64,000 bases of DNA from Vicinamibacterales bacterium (lineage in GTDB: Bacteria; Acidobacteriota; Vicinamibacteria; Vicinamibacterales; 2-12-FULL-66-21), in the NCBI GenBank assembly GCA_035699745.1, contig DASSPH010000028.1, forward strand, positions 34,290 through 98,289. The letters are read 5' to 3'. Positions 40,469 to 51,250 of the stretch are shown here, piece after piece. The first letter of the stretch is position 1; every line of letters starts with the position of its first letter. Below the pieces are notes generated by a model that was not told the DNA's origin, searched no databases, and saw only the letters and a program-made list of their open reading frames with translations. Both the position numbers and the translations under genes were made by a program.

Positions 40469-41304
40469 CGCGGCACCGCCGCGGCGGCGCGAACCTGGTG
40501 AATCTGCACCAGCTTGTCGAGCAGCGCCGGCAGCAGATCCAGGCGGAGCGCGTTCTGCGCGTCGCTCTTCGCCCGTGACGGATCCTGGTGAACTTCCATG
40601 AACACGCCGTCGATGCCGGCGCCGGCGCCGGCGCAGGCCATCGGTTCGATGAACTCGGCCTGTCCGGCGGTGACGCCGTCCCCGGCGCCCGGCAGCTGCA
40701 GGCTGTGCGTCACGTCGTAGACGACGGGATAGCCCAGGGTGCGCAGGATGGGGAAGGCGCGCATGTCGACCACCAGGTTGTTGTAGCCGAAGCTGTAGCC
40801 GCGCTCGGTCACGATCACCTTGCTGTTGCCGGCGGCGGTGACCTTCTCGATCGCGTGCCGCATGTCGAGCGGGGCGAGGAACTGCCCCTTCTTCAGGTTC
40901 ACCGCCCGCCCGGTGCGCGCCGCGGCGACGATCAGATCGGTCTGCCGCGAGAGGAACGCGGGAATCTGCAGCACGTCCGCCACTTCCGCGGCGGGCGCGG
41001 CCTGCGACGGCTCGTGGATGTCGGTGAGGATCGGCACGCGGGCTTCTTCCGCGACCCGGGCGAGCACGCGGAGGCCTTCGACGAGGCCGGGGCCGCGGAA
41101 TGCGTGCGCCGACGTGCGGTTCGCCTTGTCGAACGACGCCTTGAAGACGAAGGGCGTGCCGGCGCGGCGCGCCATGTCGCGCAGCGCCAGCGCGGTCTCG
41201 ATCGCGTGCGCTTCGCTCTCGATCACGCAGGGCCCGGCGATGAGCGCCAGGGGGCCGCCGCCGCCCAGGCTCGCGCCGCCAAGGTCCACCCGGGAGGTGA
41301 GCAC
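40465..41304 (-). CDS. kdsA: KDO 8-phosphate synthase
   Basis: Condenses PEP with arabinose 5-phosphate. 279 residues. LALIAGPCVIESE, FKASFDKANRTS, LQIPAFLSRQTDL, LKKGQFLAP, TERGYSFGYNNLVVDMR and DVTHSLQLPG are conserved active-site blocks. The Cys of GPCVIE and a DAQNAL rather than DGPN-type ending leave both metal-dependent and independent classes possible. GTG 41304 lies four bases after pyrG. Confidence 0.96.
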   Translation of the reverse strand: MLTSRVDLGGASLGGGGPLALIAGPCVIESEAHAIETALALRDMARRAGTPFVFKASFDKANRTSAHAFRGPGLVEGLRVLARVAEEARVPILTDIHEPSQAAPAAEVADVLQIPAFLSRQTDLIVAAARTGRAVNLKKGQFLAPLDMRHAIEKVTAAGNSKVIVTERGYSFGYNNLVVDMRAFPILRTLGYPVVYDVTHSLQLPGAGDGVTAGQAEFIEPMACAGAGAGIDGVFMEVHQDPSRAKSDAQNALRLDLLPALLDKLVQIHQVRAAAAVPR

Positions 41305-41308
41305 GCGC

Positions 41309-42970
<1,662 letters not shown>

Positions 42971-43765
42971 TCAGGTGGTGATGGGGGCCAGCATGGCGCG
43001 CACCCGTTCGAGATCGTCGCGGGTGTCGACGCCGATGGTGTCGCGGTCGGTTTCGATCGCCTTGATGCGGATGCCGTGCTCGAGCGCGCGCAGCTGCTCG
43101 AGCGCTTCGGCGCGTTCGTTCGCGGTCGGCGGCAGCGCCGCGATGCGCAGCAGCGTCGATCGGCGGTAGACGTACAGCCCGATGTGCGCCCAGGCGGGCG
43201 CGGGCGGCTGTCCGGCGCGGGTGAACGGGATCGGCGCGCGCGAGAAATACATCGCGAAGCCGTCGCGGTCGACGACCACTTTCGTGACGTTCGGATTCAG
43301 CAGCTCCGCCGGATCGGTGATGGCGCGCCGCAGCGTGCTCATCTCGAGCGCGCTGTCGCAGGTGAACGGCGCCACCGCGGCGTCGATCGTGTCCGGCGCG
43401 AGCAGCGGCTCGTCCCCCTGCACGTTGACGACGACGTCGCAGGCGAGCGAGGCGGCCGCCTCCGCCAGCCGATCCGTGCCGCTCTGATGCGAGGCCGAGG
43501 TCATCACCGCCTCGCCGCCGAAGCCGCGCACCGCGTCGAAGATGCGGCGATCGTCGGTGGCGACGATCACCCGCGAGACCGCCGCCGCCGCGGCGGCGCG
43601 GCGGTAGACGTGCTCGATCATCGGACGGCCGGCGATGTCCGCCAGCGCCTTGCCGGGGAGACGGCTCGACTCGTATCGCGCGGGGATGATGGCGACGGCG
43701 GAGACAGGAATCCGAAAAGAGGAAGGCCCGGTGTCAGAAACAGGGGGCACGGCAAATCTTACCAC
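42971..43765 (-). CDS. kdsB: CMP-KDO synthetase
   Basis: Activates KDO with CTP. The enzyme core begins AVAIIPARYESSRLPGKAL, with VNVQGDEPLL, HIGLYVYRR and the C-terminal LEQLRALEHG..I typical of KdsB. The first ~20 codons before this are not conserved. The longest start is GTG 43765 (264 residues); an in-frame GTG at 43750 lies exactly where transcription would start from a TAAGAT -10 box at 43761-43756, giving 259 residues, and may be the real one. First gene of the six-gene KDO cluster. Confidence 0.94.
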   Translation of the reverse strand: MVRFAVPPVSDTGPSSFRIPVSAVAIIPARYESSRLPGKALADIAGRPMIEHVYRRAAAAAAVSRVIVATDDRRIFDAVRGFGGEAVMTSASHQSGTDRLAEAAASLACDVVVNVQGDEPLLAPDTIDAAVAPFTCDSALEMSTLRRAITDPAELLNPNVTKVVVDRDGFAMYFSRAPIPFTRAGQPPAPAWAHIGLYVYRRSTLLRIAALPPTANERAEALEQLRALEHGIRIKAIETDRDTIGVDTRDDLERVRAMLAPITT

Positions 43766-43799
43766 AGCCGCGCCGATCGGCCGCCGCTGGCGGTAGAAT
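43756..43799. promoter_or_regulatory. Divergent -10 elements between kdsB and the GspC-like gene
   Basis: Minus strand TAAGAT (43761-43756) predicts a start near 43749, at the GTG 43750 of kdsB. Plus strand TAGAAT (43794-43799) predicts a start near 43806, between ATG 43804 and ATG 43810 of the divergent gene. Both would give leaderless messages. Confidence 0.4.
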
Positions 43800-43803
43800 A
43801 GCG

Positions 43804-44343
43804 ATGGCCATGAGCGCCGGCAGAACGATCCTTTATGTCGCCGGCGGCGGGTTGTTGGTGGCCTGGATCGCGGCCGCGAACATGCCGTCGCAGGACGCCG
43901 ATCGCGCCAGCGATCGCGCGCGAGCGGTTCCCGCGGTGGCGCCCACTGCGATCGCCGACGACGTGCACGCGCAGGCGGCGCGGCTGCAGGCCCGCCTGGC
44001 GCAGGCGCCGGCCCCCGAGAACAGCTCCCGCAATCCCTTCGCCTTCGGCATGACGCCGCGCCACGTCCGCGGCGCGGCGCCGGCCGCGGCCGCCGCGGTC
44101 GAGGAGCCGCCGCCCGTGTTCGTGCCGCCGCCGCCGGCGCTCACGCTGATGGGCATCGCCGAGGAGTACGTGATTGGCGGATTCCGCCGCACCGCCGTGA
44201 TCGGCGGGGACGGCGACGCCCTCTTCATGGTGGCGGAAGGCGATCGCGTCGGCGAGCGCTACAAGGTGACGAAGATCGGCGCCGACGCCGTGGAGCTGCA
44301 GGATCTCGTCAACAACGGGTATCGAAGGCTGGCGTTGCGCTGA
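43804..44343 (+). CDS. GspC/PilP-like periplasmic protein, single membrane anchor
   Basis: 179 residues: an N-terminal membrane helix (~8-25), a flexible Ala/Pro linker with SRNPFAFG, and a C-terminal beta domain (ALTLMGIAEEYVIGGFRRTAVIGG...FMVAEGDRVGERYKVTKIGADAVELQDL). That order and the NPF segment are reminiscent of type II secretion GspC or pilus PilP linker proteins, but no secretion genes are next to it. ATG 43804 or 43810. Family call is tentative; a hypothetical protein of the same layout is equally fair. Confidence 0.65.
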   Translation: MAMSAGRTILYVAGGGLLVAWIAAANMPSQDADRASDRARAVPAVAPTAIADDVHAQAARLQARLAQAPAPENSSRNPFAFGMTPRHVRGAAPAAAAAVEEPPPVFVPPPPALTLMGIAEEYVIGGFRRTAVIGGDGDALFMVAEGDRVGERYKVTKIGADAVELQDLVNNGYRRLALR

Positions 44344-44430
44344 GTTGCGTCAACTCCCAACTCCTCAACGCCCAACGCCCAAGTAACTCCCAACGCCCAA
44401 CTCCCAAAACTCCCAAAACTCCCAAAACGC
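44342..44430. repeat. CAACTCC/CAACGCC word-repeat island
   Basis: Between convergent stops, a GAGTTG-CGT-CAACTC hairpin (44342-44356) leads into about ten copies of CAACTCCC, CAACGCCC and AAAACTCCC words, mostly at 7-9-base spacing. No reading frame of interest. On the serA strand the far end (GCCGGCGTTTTGGGAG) could be a weak terminator. Confidence 0.85.
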
Positions 44431-44441
44431 CGGCGGGTTTG

Positions 44442-46010
44442 CTACAGCCTGACCACCACTGCTTCCCAGACCGGCGGCAGCCCGCGCATTTCCCGGACGG
44501 CGTCGTCCAGGCCGGACGTCGTGTCCACGCTGATCACGCCGGCTGCGCCCGAGTCGTTGCGGCCGAGCGCGAAGCTGGCGATGTTCACACCGTGCTTGCC
44601 GAGCGTCGTTCCGACGCTGCCGATGACGCCCGGACGATCCTCGTTCGCCATCACGATCAGCGTGCCGGTGAGCGGCGCTTCGATCGGCACGCCGTCCAGC
44701 AGGGCGAGCCGCGGCGTCGACGGCTCGACGACGATGCCTTCGACCCAGCGCTCGCGCCGGCCGCTGCGCAGCCGCACCGAGATGACGTGCATGTAGTCGC
44801 GCGGCCGCGTGCTGCGCGATTCCACCACGTCGATGCCGCGCTCGGAGGCGACGGCGCGCGCGTTCACCGCCGTCACGATGGCCACCTTCGACAGCGCGCC
44901 GGCGAGCACCGCGCTGCCGATCACGTTCTCGTACTCGCTCATCAGCGGGCCGTAGTAGCGGATGCCGATCTCCTCAGCCGGATCCGGCTGCAGCTGCGCG
45001 ACGAGGGCCCCCAGCCGGTTCGCCAGGTCCAGGTACGGCCGCAGCTTCGGCACGTCGTCGGGCGGGACGGACGGGAAGTTGACGGCGTTGCGGATGATGC
45101 CGTCCTTCAGGTAGTCGCGGACCTGCAGCGCGGTCTCGTTGCCGACCAGTTCCTGGCCTTCGACCGTGGAGGCCGCGATGTGCGGCGTGGCGATCACCTG
45201 GGGCAGCGACGTGAGCCGCGCATCGGTCGGCGGCTCGGGATCGAACACGTCCAGCGCGGCGCCGGCGACGTGCCCCGTCTTGATCGCGTTGGCCAGCGCG
45301 CCGTCGTCGATCAGCTCGCCGCGCGCGGTGTTCACGATCCGGACACCCTTCTTCATGCGGGCGATCGACTCGGCATTGATCATGTGGCGCGTCTCGGGCA
45401 GCGCCGGCACGTGCAGCGTGATGAAGTCGGATCGGCCGAGCAGCGCGTCGAGCTCGACCAGCGGCACGCCGGCCGCGTCGGCGGCGCGCGAGGCGATGAA
45501 CGGATCGTAGGCGATCGCGTCCATCCCGAACGCGCGCGCCCGGGTCGCGACCTCGCGGCCGATGCGGCCGAAGCCGATGACGCCGAGCACCTTGCCGCGG
45601 AGCTCGGTGCCCATGAAGCGCTTCTTGTCCCACACCCCCTGCTTCATCGACGCGTCCGCGGCGGGGATGGCGCGCGCCATCCCGAGCATGAGCCCGAGCG
45701 CCAGCTCGGCGACGCTGATGCTGTTGGCGCCGGCGGCGTTCATCACCAGGATGCCGCGCGCGGTGGCGGCGGGGACGTCGACGTTGTCGACGCCGGTGCC
45801 GGCGCGGGCGATGACGCGCAGCCTGGGCGCGGCCTCGATCAGTTGCGCGGTGACCTGCGTGGCGCTGCGGACGATCAGCGCGTCCGCCTCGGCGAGATCG
45901 CGCGCGAGCTCGTCGGGCTTGCGTCCGGATTTCGTGTCGACGGACCATCCGGCGGCACGGAGCGCGTCGGCGGCGGTGGCGGGGAGAGAATCAGCGATGA
46001 CGATGTGCAC
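44442..46010 (-). CDS. serA: D-3-phosphoglycerate dehydrogenase
   Basis: First step of serine synthesis. 522 residues, the long bacterial form: catalytic domain with RAGTGVDNVD, NAD-binding GFGRIG (146-151), NTARGELIDD, and active-site His in ATPHIAAST; an intervening ASB domain (~310-445) and a C-terminal ACT domain (~450-522; VMANEDRPGVIGSVGTTLGKHGVNIASF) for serine feedback. GTG 46010 sits at the predicted transcription start of a TATAAT element (46021-46016). Convergent with the GspC-like gene, divergent from icd. Confidence 0.96.
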   Translation of the reverse strand: MHIVIADSLPATAADALRAAGWSVDTKSGRKPDELARDLAEADALIVRSATQVTAQLIEAAPRLRVIARAGTGVDNVDVPAATARGILVMNAAGANSISVAELALGLMLGMARAIPAADASMKQGVWDKKRFMGTELRGKVLGVIGFGRIGREVATRARAFGMDAIAYDPFIASRAADAAGVPLVELDALLGRSDFITLHVPALPETRHMINAESIARMKKGVRIVNTARGELIDDGALANAIKTGHVAGAALDVFDPEPPTDARLTSLPQVIATPHIAASTVEGQELVGNETALQVRDYLKDGIIRNAVNFPSVPPDDVPKLRPYLDLANRLGALVAQLQPDPAEEIGIRYYGPLMSEYENVIGSAVLAGALSKVAIVTAVNARAVASERGIDVVESRSTRPRDYMHVISVRLRSGRRERWVEGIVVEPSTPRLALLDGVPIEAPLTGTLIVMANEDRPGVIGSVGTTLGKHGVNIASFALGRNDSGAAGVISVDTTSGLDDAVREMRGLPPVWEAVVVRL

Positions 46011-46015
46011 GCCAG

Positions 46016-46023
46016 ATTATAAT
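46016..46023. promoter_or_regulatory. Symmetric ATTATAAT: divergent -10 elements for serA and icd
   Basis: Plus-strand TATAAT at 46018-46023 and minus-strand TATAAT at 46021-46016 overlap in ATTATAAT. Minus start would fall at ~46009, on the serA GTG (leaderless); plus start at ~46030, giving icd a ~155-base leader. No -35 boxes evident. Confidence 0.5.
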
Positions 46024-46039
46024 GTTTCGTTTTTTTCCA

Positions 46040-46124
46040 GCGGAAGGAGAGCGCACCATCGTGGTGCAAACCGCATGAATCGCCCGATTTGACGCGCCCG
46101 GAGCGCCGGTCGGGGCGCGGTTTT
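46040..46124 (+). promoter_or_regulatory. Structured icd leader: two hairpins and mini-ORFs
   Basis: After GGAAGGAGAG comes hairpin 1, GCACCA-TCG-TGGTGC (46053-46067). Hairpin 2 pairs CGCGCCC (46093-46099) with GGGCGCG (46113-46119) and ends in GTTTT, terminator-like. AAACCGC (46068-46074) could pair instead with GCGGTTT (46117-46123), a possible alternative fold. Five- to six-codon reading frames (46061-46078 and 46075-46092) overlap this. It may be an attenuator; no known riboswitch class was recognised. Confidence 0.4.
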
Positions 46125-46150
46125 CCACAAGCTTTTCCACAGATTCTGTG
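46121..46150 (+). promoter_or_regulatory. Paired DnaA-box-like sites and a palindrome upstream of icd
   Basis: TTTTCCACA occurs at 46121-46129 and 46133-46141; both match TTWTNCACA, the DnaA-box consensus. The second runs into the 13-base palindrome CACAGATTCTGTG (46138-46150), which could be a separate operator. Binding by DnaA or another regulator is unproven. Confidence 0.4.
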
Positions 46151-46185
46151 AAGAACCGGAAACGACGGAACGGGGACGTGACCTA

Positions 46186-47517
46186 ATGCCGAACTTCTCG
46201 ACTCTCAAAGCGCCGGCCACCGGCACTGCCATTACTCGAAAGAGCGGTCGCCTCGTCGTACCCGACGATCCGATCATTCCTTTTATTGAAGGTGACGGCA
46301 CCGGGCCCGACATCTGGCGCGCGAGCGTGCGGGTGCTCGACGCCGCGGTCGCCAAGGCCTACGGCGGCACGCGCAAGATCGCCTGGCTCGAGGTCTACGC
46401 CGGCGAGAAGAGCGCGAAGCTGTTCGACAACTGGCTGCCGGACGACACCGTCGAAGCGTTCCGCGAATACTTCGTCGGCATCAAGGGGCCGTTGACGACG
46501 CCGGTCGGCGGCGGCATCCGATCGTTGAACGTCGCCCTCCGGCAGTTGCTCGATCTCTACGTCTGCCTGCGCCCGGTACGCTGGTACCGCGGCGTGCCGT
46601 CGCCGGTGAAGCATCCGGAGAAGGTGGACATGGTGATCTTCCGCGAGAACACGGAAGACATCTACGCCGGCATCGAGTACGCGCCCGGCACGCCCGAAGC
46701 GCAGAAGGTGCTCGACTTCTTCGCCAGGGAGTTCCCCAAGGAGTTCAAGAAGGTCCGGTTCGGCACCGCCGAGGCCTCCGCGGACTGGCAGCGGGCGCTC
46801 GAGGAGATCGGCGCGCCGAAGCGTGCGACGGGCGTGCAGGTCGGCGTCGGGTTGAAGCCGATCAGCTACCTCGGCTCGGAGCGGCTGATCCACAGCGCCA
46901 TCAGCTACGCCATCCAGAACAAGCGCAGGAGCGTCACCTTCGTCCACAAGGGCAACATCATGAAGTTCACCGAAGGCGCGTTCCGCGACTGGGGCTACCA
47001 GGTCGCGAAGCAGTTCTTCGGCGCGGAGGAGATCGACGGCGGACCGTGGTGCCGGATCCCGCAGGGAAAGCCGGGGGCCGGCATCGTGATCAAGGATGCG
47101 ATTGCCGACATCACGCTGCAGCAGGTGCTCACCCGCCCCGACGACTTCGACGTGATTGCCACCCCGAACCTCAACGGCGACTATCTCTCCGACGCGCTCG
47201 CGGCGCAGGTCGGCGGCATCGGCATCGCGCCCGGCGGCAACATCAACTACCTGAGCGGCCACGCCATCTTCGAGGCGACCCACGGCACCGCGCCGAAGTA
47301 CGCCAATCTCGACAAGGTGAACCCGGGCTCCGTGATCCTGTCGGGTGAAATGATGCTGCGCCACCTCGGTTGGCCGGAGGCGGCGGATCTGGTGGTGAAG
47401 GGGATGGACGGCGCCATCACGGCGAAGACGGTCACCTATGACTTCGCGCGGCTGATGGACGGCGCGACCGAGGTGAAGTGCTCGGAGTTCGGCGACCGCA
47501 TCATCGGCAGCATGTAG
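46186..47517 (+). CDS. icd: Isocitrate dehydrogenase (NADP type)
   Basis: Converts isocitrate to 2-oxoglutarate. 443 residues, like the E. coli type: [16 protein letters not shown], the substrate serine region [60 protein letters not shown] and the metal Asp in [30 protein letters not shown] matches the NADP-site loop of E. coli-type enzymes. Preceded by a long structured leader; mdh follows 23 bases after its stop. Confidence 0.97.
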   Translation: MPNFSTLKAPATGTAITRKSGRLVVPDDPIIPFIEGDGTGPDIWRASVRVLDAAVAKAYGGTRKIAWLEVYAGEKSAKLFDNWLPDDTVEAFREYFVGIKGPLTTPVGGGIRSLNVALRQLLDLYVCLRPVRWYRGVPSPVKHPEKVDMVIFRENTEDIYAGIEYAPGTPEAQKVLDFFAREFPKEFKKVRFGTAEASADWQRALEEIGAPKRATGVQVGVGLKPISYLGSERLIHSAISYAIQNKRRSVTFVHKGNIMKFTEGAFRDWGYQVAKQFFGAEEIDGGPWCRIPQGKPGAGIVIKDAIADITLQQVLTRPDDFDVIATPNLNGDYLSDALAAQVGGIGIAPGGNINYLSGHAIFEATHGTAPKYANLDKVNPGSVILSGEMMLRHLGWPEAADLVVKGMDGAITAKTVTYDFARLMDGATEVKCSEFGDRIIGSM

Positions 47518-47540
47518 GATTGGGAAGATCCAGGAGACGC

Positions 47541-48485
47541 ATGAACAGAAAAGTCACAGTGGTAGGAGGCGCCGGCAACGTCGGCGCAACCGTCGCGCGC
47601 GCGGTCGCCGACAAGGAGCTCGCGGACGTCGTCATCATCGACATCGCGGATCAGAAGGCCAGAGGGGTCGCGCTGGACATGTACCAGGCGTGCCCGATCG
47701 AGGGGTCCGACTCGCGCATCATCGGCGCCGGCGCCGACGAGGCGGGATGGAAGGAAACCGCGAATTCCGACGTCGTCGTCATCACGTCCGGGGTGCCGCG
47801 CAAGCCCGGCATGAGCCGGGACGACCTGCTGCAGACGAACTACAAGATCATGCAGTCGGTCACCGAGCAGATCATCAAGTACTCGCCCAACTGCATCATC
47901 GTCCCGGTGGCGAACCCGCTCGACGCCATGTGCCAGGCGGTCTACCGGATCAGCAGGTTCCCTCGTGAGCGGGTCATCGGCATGGCCGGCATCCTGGACT
48001 CGGCGCGCATGCGCACGTTCATCGCGATGGAGACCGGCGTCTCGGTGGAGAACATCCACGCGTTCGTGCTCGGCGGCCACGGCGACACGATGGTGCCGCT
48101 GCCGCGCTACTCGACGATTGCCGGGATTCCGCTGCCGGACTATCCGGGTCTGTCGGCCGAGACGATCGCCGCCATCGGCAGGCGCACGGCTGACGGCGGC
48201 GCCGAGATCACCAGGCTGGTCGGGACGAGCGCCTGGTACGCCCCCGGTTCGGCCGCGGCCGAAATGGTCGAGATCATTCTCAAGGACAAGAAGAAGATCG
48301 TTCCGTGCTCGGTGTTCCTGCAGGGAGAATACGGCATCCGGGATCTCTTCGTCGGCGTGCCGATCAAGCTCGGCGCGCGCGGAGTCGAGCAGATCATCCA
48401 GATCACGCTCACGCCGGAAGAAGACGCGGCGCTCAAGAAGTCCGCCGCCGCGGTCAAGGAACTGACCGACGTCATCAAGGTGTGA
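47541..48485 (+). CDS. mdh: Malate dehydrogenase
   Basis: Malate to oxaloacetate. ATG 47541 has CAGGAG seven bases before it; product 314 residues, of the LDH-like MDH group. [13 protein letters not shown] is the NAD site, [16 protein letters not shown] holds the Arg of the mobile loop typical for [11 protein letters not shown] and [12 protein letters not shown] carry the catalytic Asp/His pair region. Same direction as icd and probably co-transcribed; a strong hairpin follows. Confidence 0.97.
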   Translation: MNRKVTVVGGAGNVGATVARAVADKELADVVIIDIADQKARGVALDMYQACPIEGSDSRIIGAGADEAGWKETANSDVVVITSGVPRKPGMSRDDLLQTNYKIMQSVTEQIIKYSPNCIIVPVANPLDAMCQAVYRISRFPRERVIGMAGILDSARMRTFIAMETGVSVENIHAFVLGGHGDTMVPLPRYSTIAGIPLPDYPGLSAETIAAIGRRTADGGAEITRLVGTSAWYAPGSAAAEMVEIILKDKKKIVPCSVFLQGEYGIRDLFVGVPIKLGARGVEQIIQITLTPEEDAALKKSAAAVKELTDVIKV

Positions 48486-48492
48486 TGACGCG

Positions 48493-48534
48493 CGGCTGAG
48501 CACGGTCAGCGTGCTCAGCCGTTCGCCTGTTTTT
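48493..48534 (+). terminator. Intrinsic-type terminator after mdh
   Basis: A perfect 12-bp stem, CGGCTGAGCACG with CGTGCTCAGCCG, and a 5-base loop, then a T-run at 48530-48534 eight bases past the stem. The gap before the T-run is longer than usual, so efficiency is uncertain. Confidence 0.6.
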
Positions 48535-48718
48535 GGGTAACGATTACACCGTTACACGATCGCCCCCTCATCGCGTCCGCCGGCCCTCCGAGCTCTTCCG
48601 CAGAACGCTAACAAAAATCAAGAAATCAGCGGCAGCCATGCTGCCTCTGTAATGCAAACCGGGCAGACCCTTTGCCACAGTCATGGCGGTTCCCCACCCT
48701 GCGTTGGAGCTCTGCCAC
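48535..48718 (+). other. Leader/intergenic region before the secreted protein gene
   Basis: No gene. Contains an A-rich stretch (near 48610), a perfect hairpin GGCAGC-CAT-GCTGCC (48631-48645), TGTAAT (48648-48653) that could be a -10 box, then AATGCAAACC and a CGGTT that could pair with AACCG. It looks structured but does not match the c-di-GMP riboswitch core I compared it with. Confidence 0.35.
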
Positions 48719-50479
48719 ATGGTTTCAAGGGTCTACGTGTGCCGCGCTGCGGCACTGGTTGTCGGTCTGTCGTTCGGAACAGTCGGGCTCGCCTACGCAC
48801 AATCGCCGCTCCCCGCTCCGTGGGCCAGTCAGGACGTCGGGTCGCCACTCGTGGCCGGGTCGTCCTCGTTCATCGCGCCAAGCTCCGTGACGATCAACGC
48901 GTCCGGCGCGGACATCTGGGGCGCGAGCGACCAGTTTCACTTCGCCTACATTCCGGTTTCCGGCAACGTCGACGTCCGCATCCGGGTCGACAGCGTTCCG
49001 GCGACCTCCACGTGGGCAAAGGTCGGCGTGATGGTGCGCGCCTCGCTGCAGGCGAATGCCGCGCATGGCTTCGCGCTCGTGTCGTACTCGAAGGGGCTCG
49101 CCTTCCAGCGGCGTCCCACGACCGGCGCGTTGAGCGTCCACACCGCCGGCGAGCTGGCGTACGCGCCGCGCTGGGTCCGGCTCGTCCGCCTGGACAATCT
49201 GGTCACGGCGTACTCCTCGACCGACGGCATCACCTGGCGCACGATCGGCAGCGACACGATTCAGCTCGGGGCCACTGCCTACGTCGGCATCGCGGCCACG
49301 AGCCGCAATACTTTCGCCGCCGGCGCGTTCAGGGTGTCGCAGGTCACGATGACGGTGCCCTCCGCGCTGCCGGGCGGACAGGCGAGCGCCGACATCGGGC
49401 AGCCGGCACTGAAGGGCAGCGCCGCGTTCGCCAACGGGACCTACACCCTCACCGCGGCGGGTGTCGACATCTGGGGCACGTCGGATCAGTTCCACTACGT
49501 CTATCAGCAGGCCTCAGGCGACATCGACGTGAAGGTGCGCGTGGCATCGATCAGCTACGCCGATCCGTGGTCGAAAGCGGGCGTCATGATCCGGGCGTCG
49601 CTCGATGCCAATGCCGCGCACGGGCTCGCGCTGATGTCGGCCGGGAAGGGGTCCGCGTTCCAGCGCCGCAACGTGACCGGCGGCCTCACGGTGCATACGA
49701 CCGGGGCCACTGCGGCGCCGCCCGGGTGGGTGCGGTTGAAGCGCAGCGGCAGCCTCGTGACCGCCTACCGGTCGGCCGACGGCGTGAACTGGGTTGCGAT
49801 CGGTTCCGACTCGATCGTGCTGCCCGATCAGGTGTACGTCGGGATCGCGGCGACCAGCCACAACGCGACCGCGGCGACCACCGCGAAGCTCGACACCTTC
49901 TCGGTCGTCGAGAGCGCGCCCGTGAACAATCCGCCCGTGGTCTCCATCGCCGCCAGCGGCTCGGTGTTCACCGCTCCGGCATCGATCACGCTGACGGCAA
50001 CGGCCAGCGACCCTGAGAACCAGCTCGCGCGCGTCGAGTTCTATTCGGGGACGACGCTGCTCGGCTCCGACAGTGCCGCGCCATATACGGTGACCGTGTC
50101 GGGCGTGGCCGCGGGCGTGTACGGATTCCGCGCCGTGGCCTACGACGCGCAAGGCGCATCCGGCACGTCGTCGACGATCAGCGTGACGGTCGGCGTCCCG
50201 GCCACCCCGATCAAGCTGGCGTTCACCACCACGAGCACGGAGATGGCGAAGGCGACGGACTACGTGCTCGAGTTCTTCGCCGCGGGCGCGGATCCCGCCA
50301 CGGCAACCGCGATCGTCCGGCAGTCGCTGGGCAAGCCGGCGCTCGACGCCACCGGCACTGCGACGGTCGACATCACGACGCTGTTCAACAGCCTGGCTGC
50401 GGGGAACTATCTGGCGACGGTCAGCGCCGTCTGGTCGGGGGGCGTGTCGCGCAGCGCCGCCATCTCGTTCACCAAGTAG
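48719..50479 (+). CDS. Secreted multi-domain protein with two lectin-like modules and a bacterial Ig domain
   Basis: 586 residues from ATG 48719, which gives a normal signal peptide ending near AYAQ; an upstream in-frame ATG (48683) would add a non-hydrophobic lead. Two ~170-residue modules (~30-205, ~210-390) share ADIWG, DQFHF/YVY, KAGVMIRASL, FQRR and YVGIAATS with the two C-terminal modules of the subtilisin at 8669. A bacterial Ig domain (~400-490; SITLTATASDPENQLARVEFYSG) and a final beta domain (~500-586) follow. No catalytic domain is seen; probably adhesive or carbohydrate-binding. Convergent with sdhB. Confidence 0.82.
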   Translation: MVSRVYVCRAAALVVGLSFGTVGLAYAQSPLPAPWASQDVGSPLVAGSSSFIAPSSVTINASGADIWGASDQFHFAYIPVSGNVDVRIRVDSVPATSTWAKVGVMVRASLQANAAHGFALVSYSKGLAFQRRPTTGALSVHTAGELAYAPRWVRLVRLDNLVTAYSSTDGITWRTIGSDTIQLGATAYVGIAATSRNTFAAGAFRVSQVTMTVPSALPGGQASADIGQPALKGSAAFANGTYTLTAAGVDIWGTSDQFHYVYQQASGDIDVKVRVASISYADPWSKAGVMIRASLDANAAHGLALMSAGKGSAFQRRNVTGGLTVHTTGATAAPPGWVRLKRSGSLVTAYRSADGVNWVAIGSDSIVLPDQVYVGIAATSHNATAATTAKLDTFSVVESAPVNNPPVVSIAASGSVFTAPASITLTATASDPENQLARVEFYSGTTLLGSDSAAPYTVTVSGVAAGVYGFRAVAYDAQGASGTSSTISVTVGVPATPIKLAFTTTSTEMAKATDYVLEFFAAGADPATATAIVRQSLGKPALDATGTATVDITTLFNSLAAGNYLATVSAVWSGGVSRSAAISFTK

Positions 50480-50489
50480 CGCCTGCGGA

Positions 50490-51242
50490 TCAGCGGCCGC
50501 CCCGGATGAGCGTCGCGGCGAAGTAGTCGCGGTTCATCCGGGCGATGTTGGTGATCGAGATCTCTTTCGGGCAGACGGCCTCGCATTCCCCCTCGTTCGA
50601 GCAGCTGCCGAACCCTTCGGCATCGTGCCGCGCCACCATGCGGACGACCCGGGTAGAGCGCTCGATCTGCCCCTGAGGCAGCAGTCCGAGGTGCGAGATC
50701 TTGGCGGAGGTGAACAGCGCCGCCGACGCGTTCTTGCAGGCGGCGACACAGGCGCCGCACTGGATGCACTGCGCCGCATCCATCGCCTGCTCGACCGTCG
50801 GCTTGGGGATCAGGATGGCGTTGCCGTCCTGCGCGCCGCCGACGTTGACGGAGGTATACCCGCCCGCCTGAATGATCCGATCCAGCGCGCTGCGATCGAC
50901 CACCAGGTCCTTGACGATCGGAAAGGCGCGCGCCCGCCACGGCTCGAGCGTCAGCGTGTCGCCGTCCTTGAACGAGCGCATGTGCAGCTGACACACGGTG
51001 GTGGCGCGCATCGGGCCGTGCGCCAGGCCGTCGATCATGAAGCCGCAGGTCCCGCAGATCCCCTCGCGGCAGTCCGAATCGAACGCGATCGGATCCTCGC
51101 CCTTCGCGATCAGTCCCTCGTTGACGACGTCGAGCATCTCGAGGAACGACATGTCCGGCGACACGCTCGGTGCGGTGTATTCCACCAGTTTGCCGGGCTT
51201 GTTCGGGCCGGGCTGACGCCAGACTCTGAGGTTGATTCGCAT
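50490..51242 (-). CDS. sdhB: Succinate dehydrogenase iron-sulfur subunit
   Basis: 250 residues. The 2Fe-2S ligands are in CREGICGTC plus a later Cys of [17 protein letters not shown] and [16 protein letters not shown] supply the 4Fe-4S and 3Fe-4S clusters. Passes electrons from SdhA to quinone. It follows sdhA after a small repeat island; order sdhC-sdhA-sdhB is as in type B enzymes of Bacillus and Bacteroides-like groups. Confidence 0.96.
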   Translation of the reverse strand: MRINLRVWRQPGPNKPGKLVEYTAPSVSPDMSFLEMLDVVNEGLIAKGEDPIAFDSDCREGICGTCGFMIDGLAHGPMRATTVCQLHMRSFKDGDTLTLEPWRARAFPIVKDLVVDRSALDRIIQAGGYTSVNVGGAQDGNAILIPKPTVEQAMDAAQCIQCGACVAACKNASAALFTSAKISHLGLLPQGQIERSTRVVRMVARHDAEGFGSCSNEGECEAVCPKEISITNIARMNRDYFAATLIRGGR

Positions 51243-51250
51243 CGGTTGGT

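Noticed and set aside
46121..46150. Chromosomal origin (oriC)
   Set aside because: Only two DnaA-box-like sites, no AT-rich unwinding region and no dnaA/dnaN/gidA genes nearby.
48648..48718. c-di-GMP (GEMM) riboswitch
   Set aside because: GCAAACC is present but the GGGACGCAAAGCC partner and tetraloop receptor are missing.
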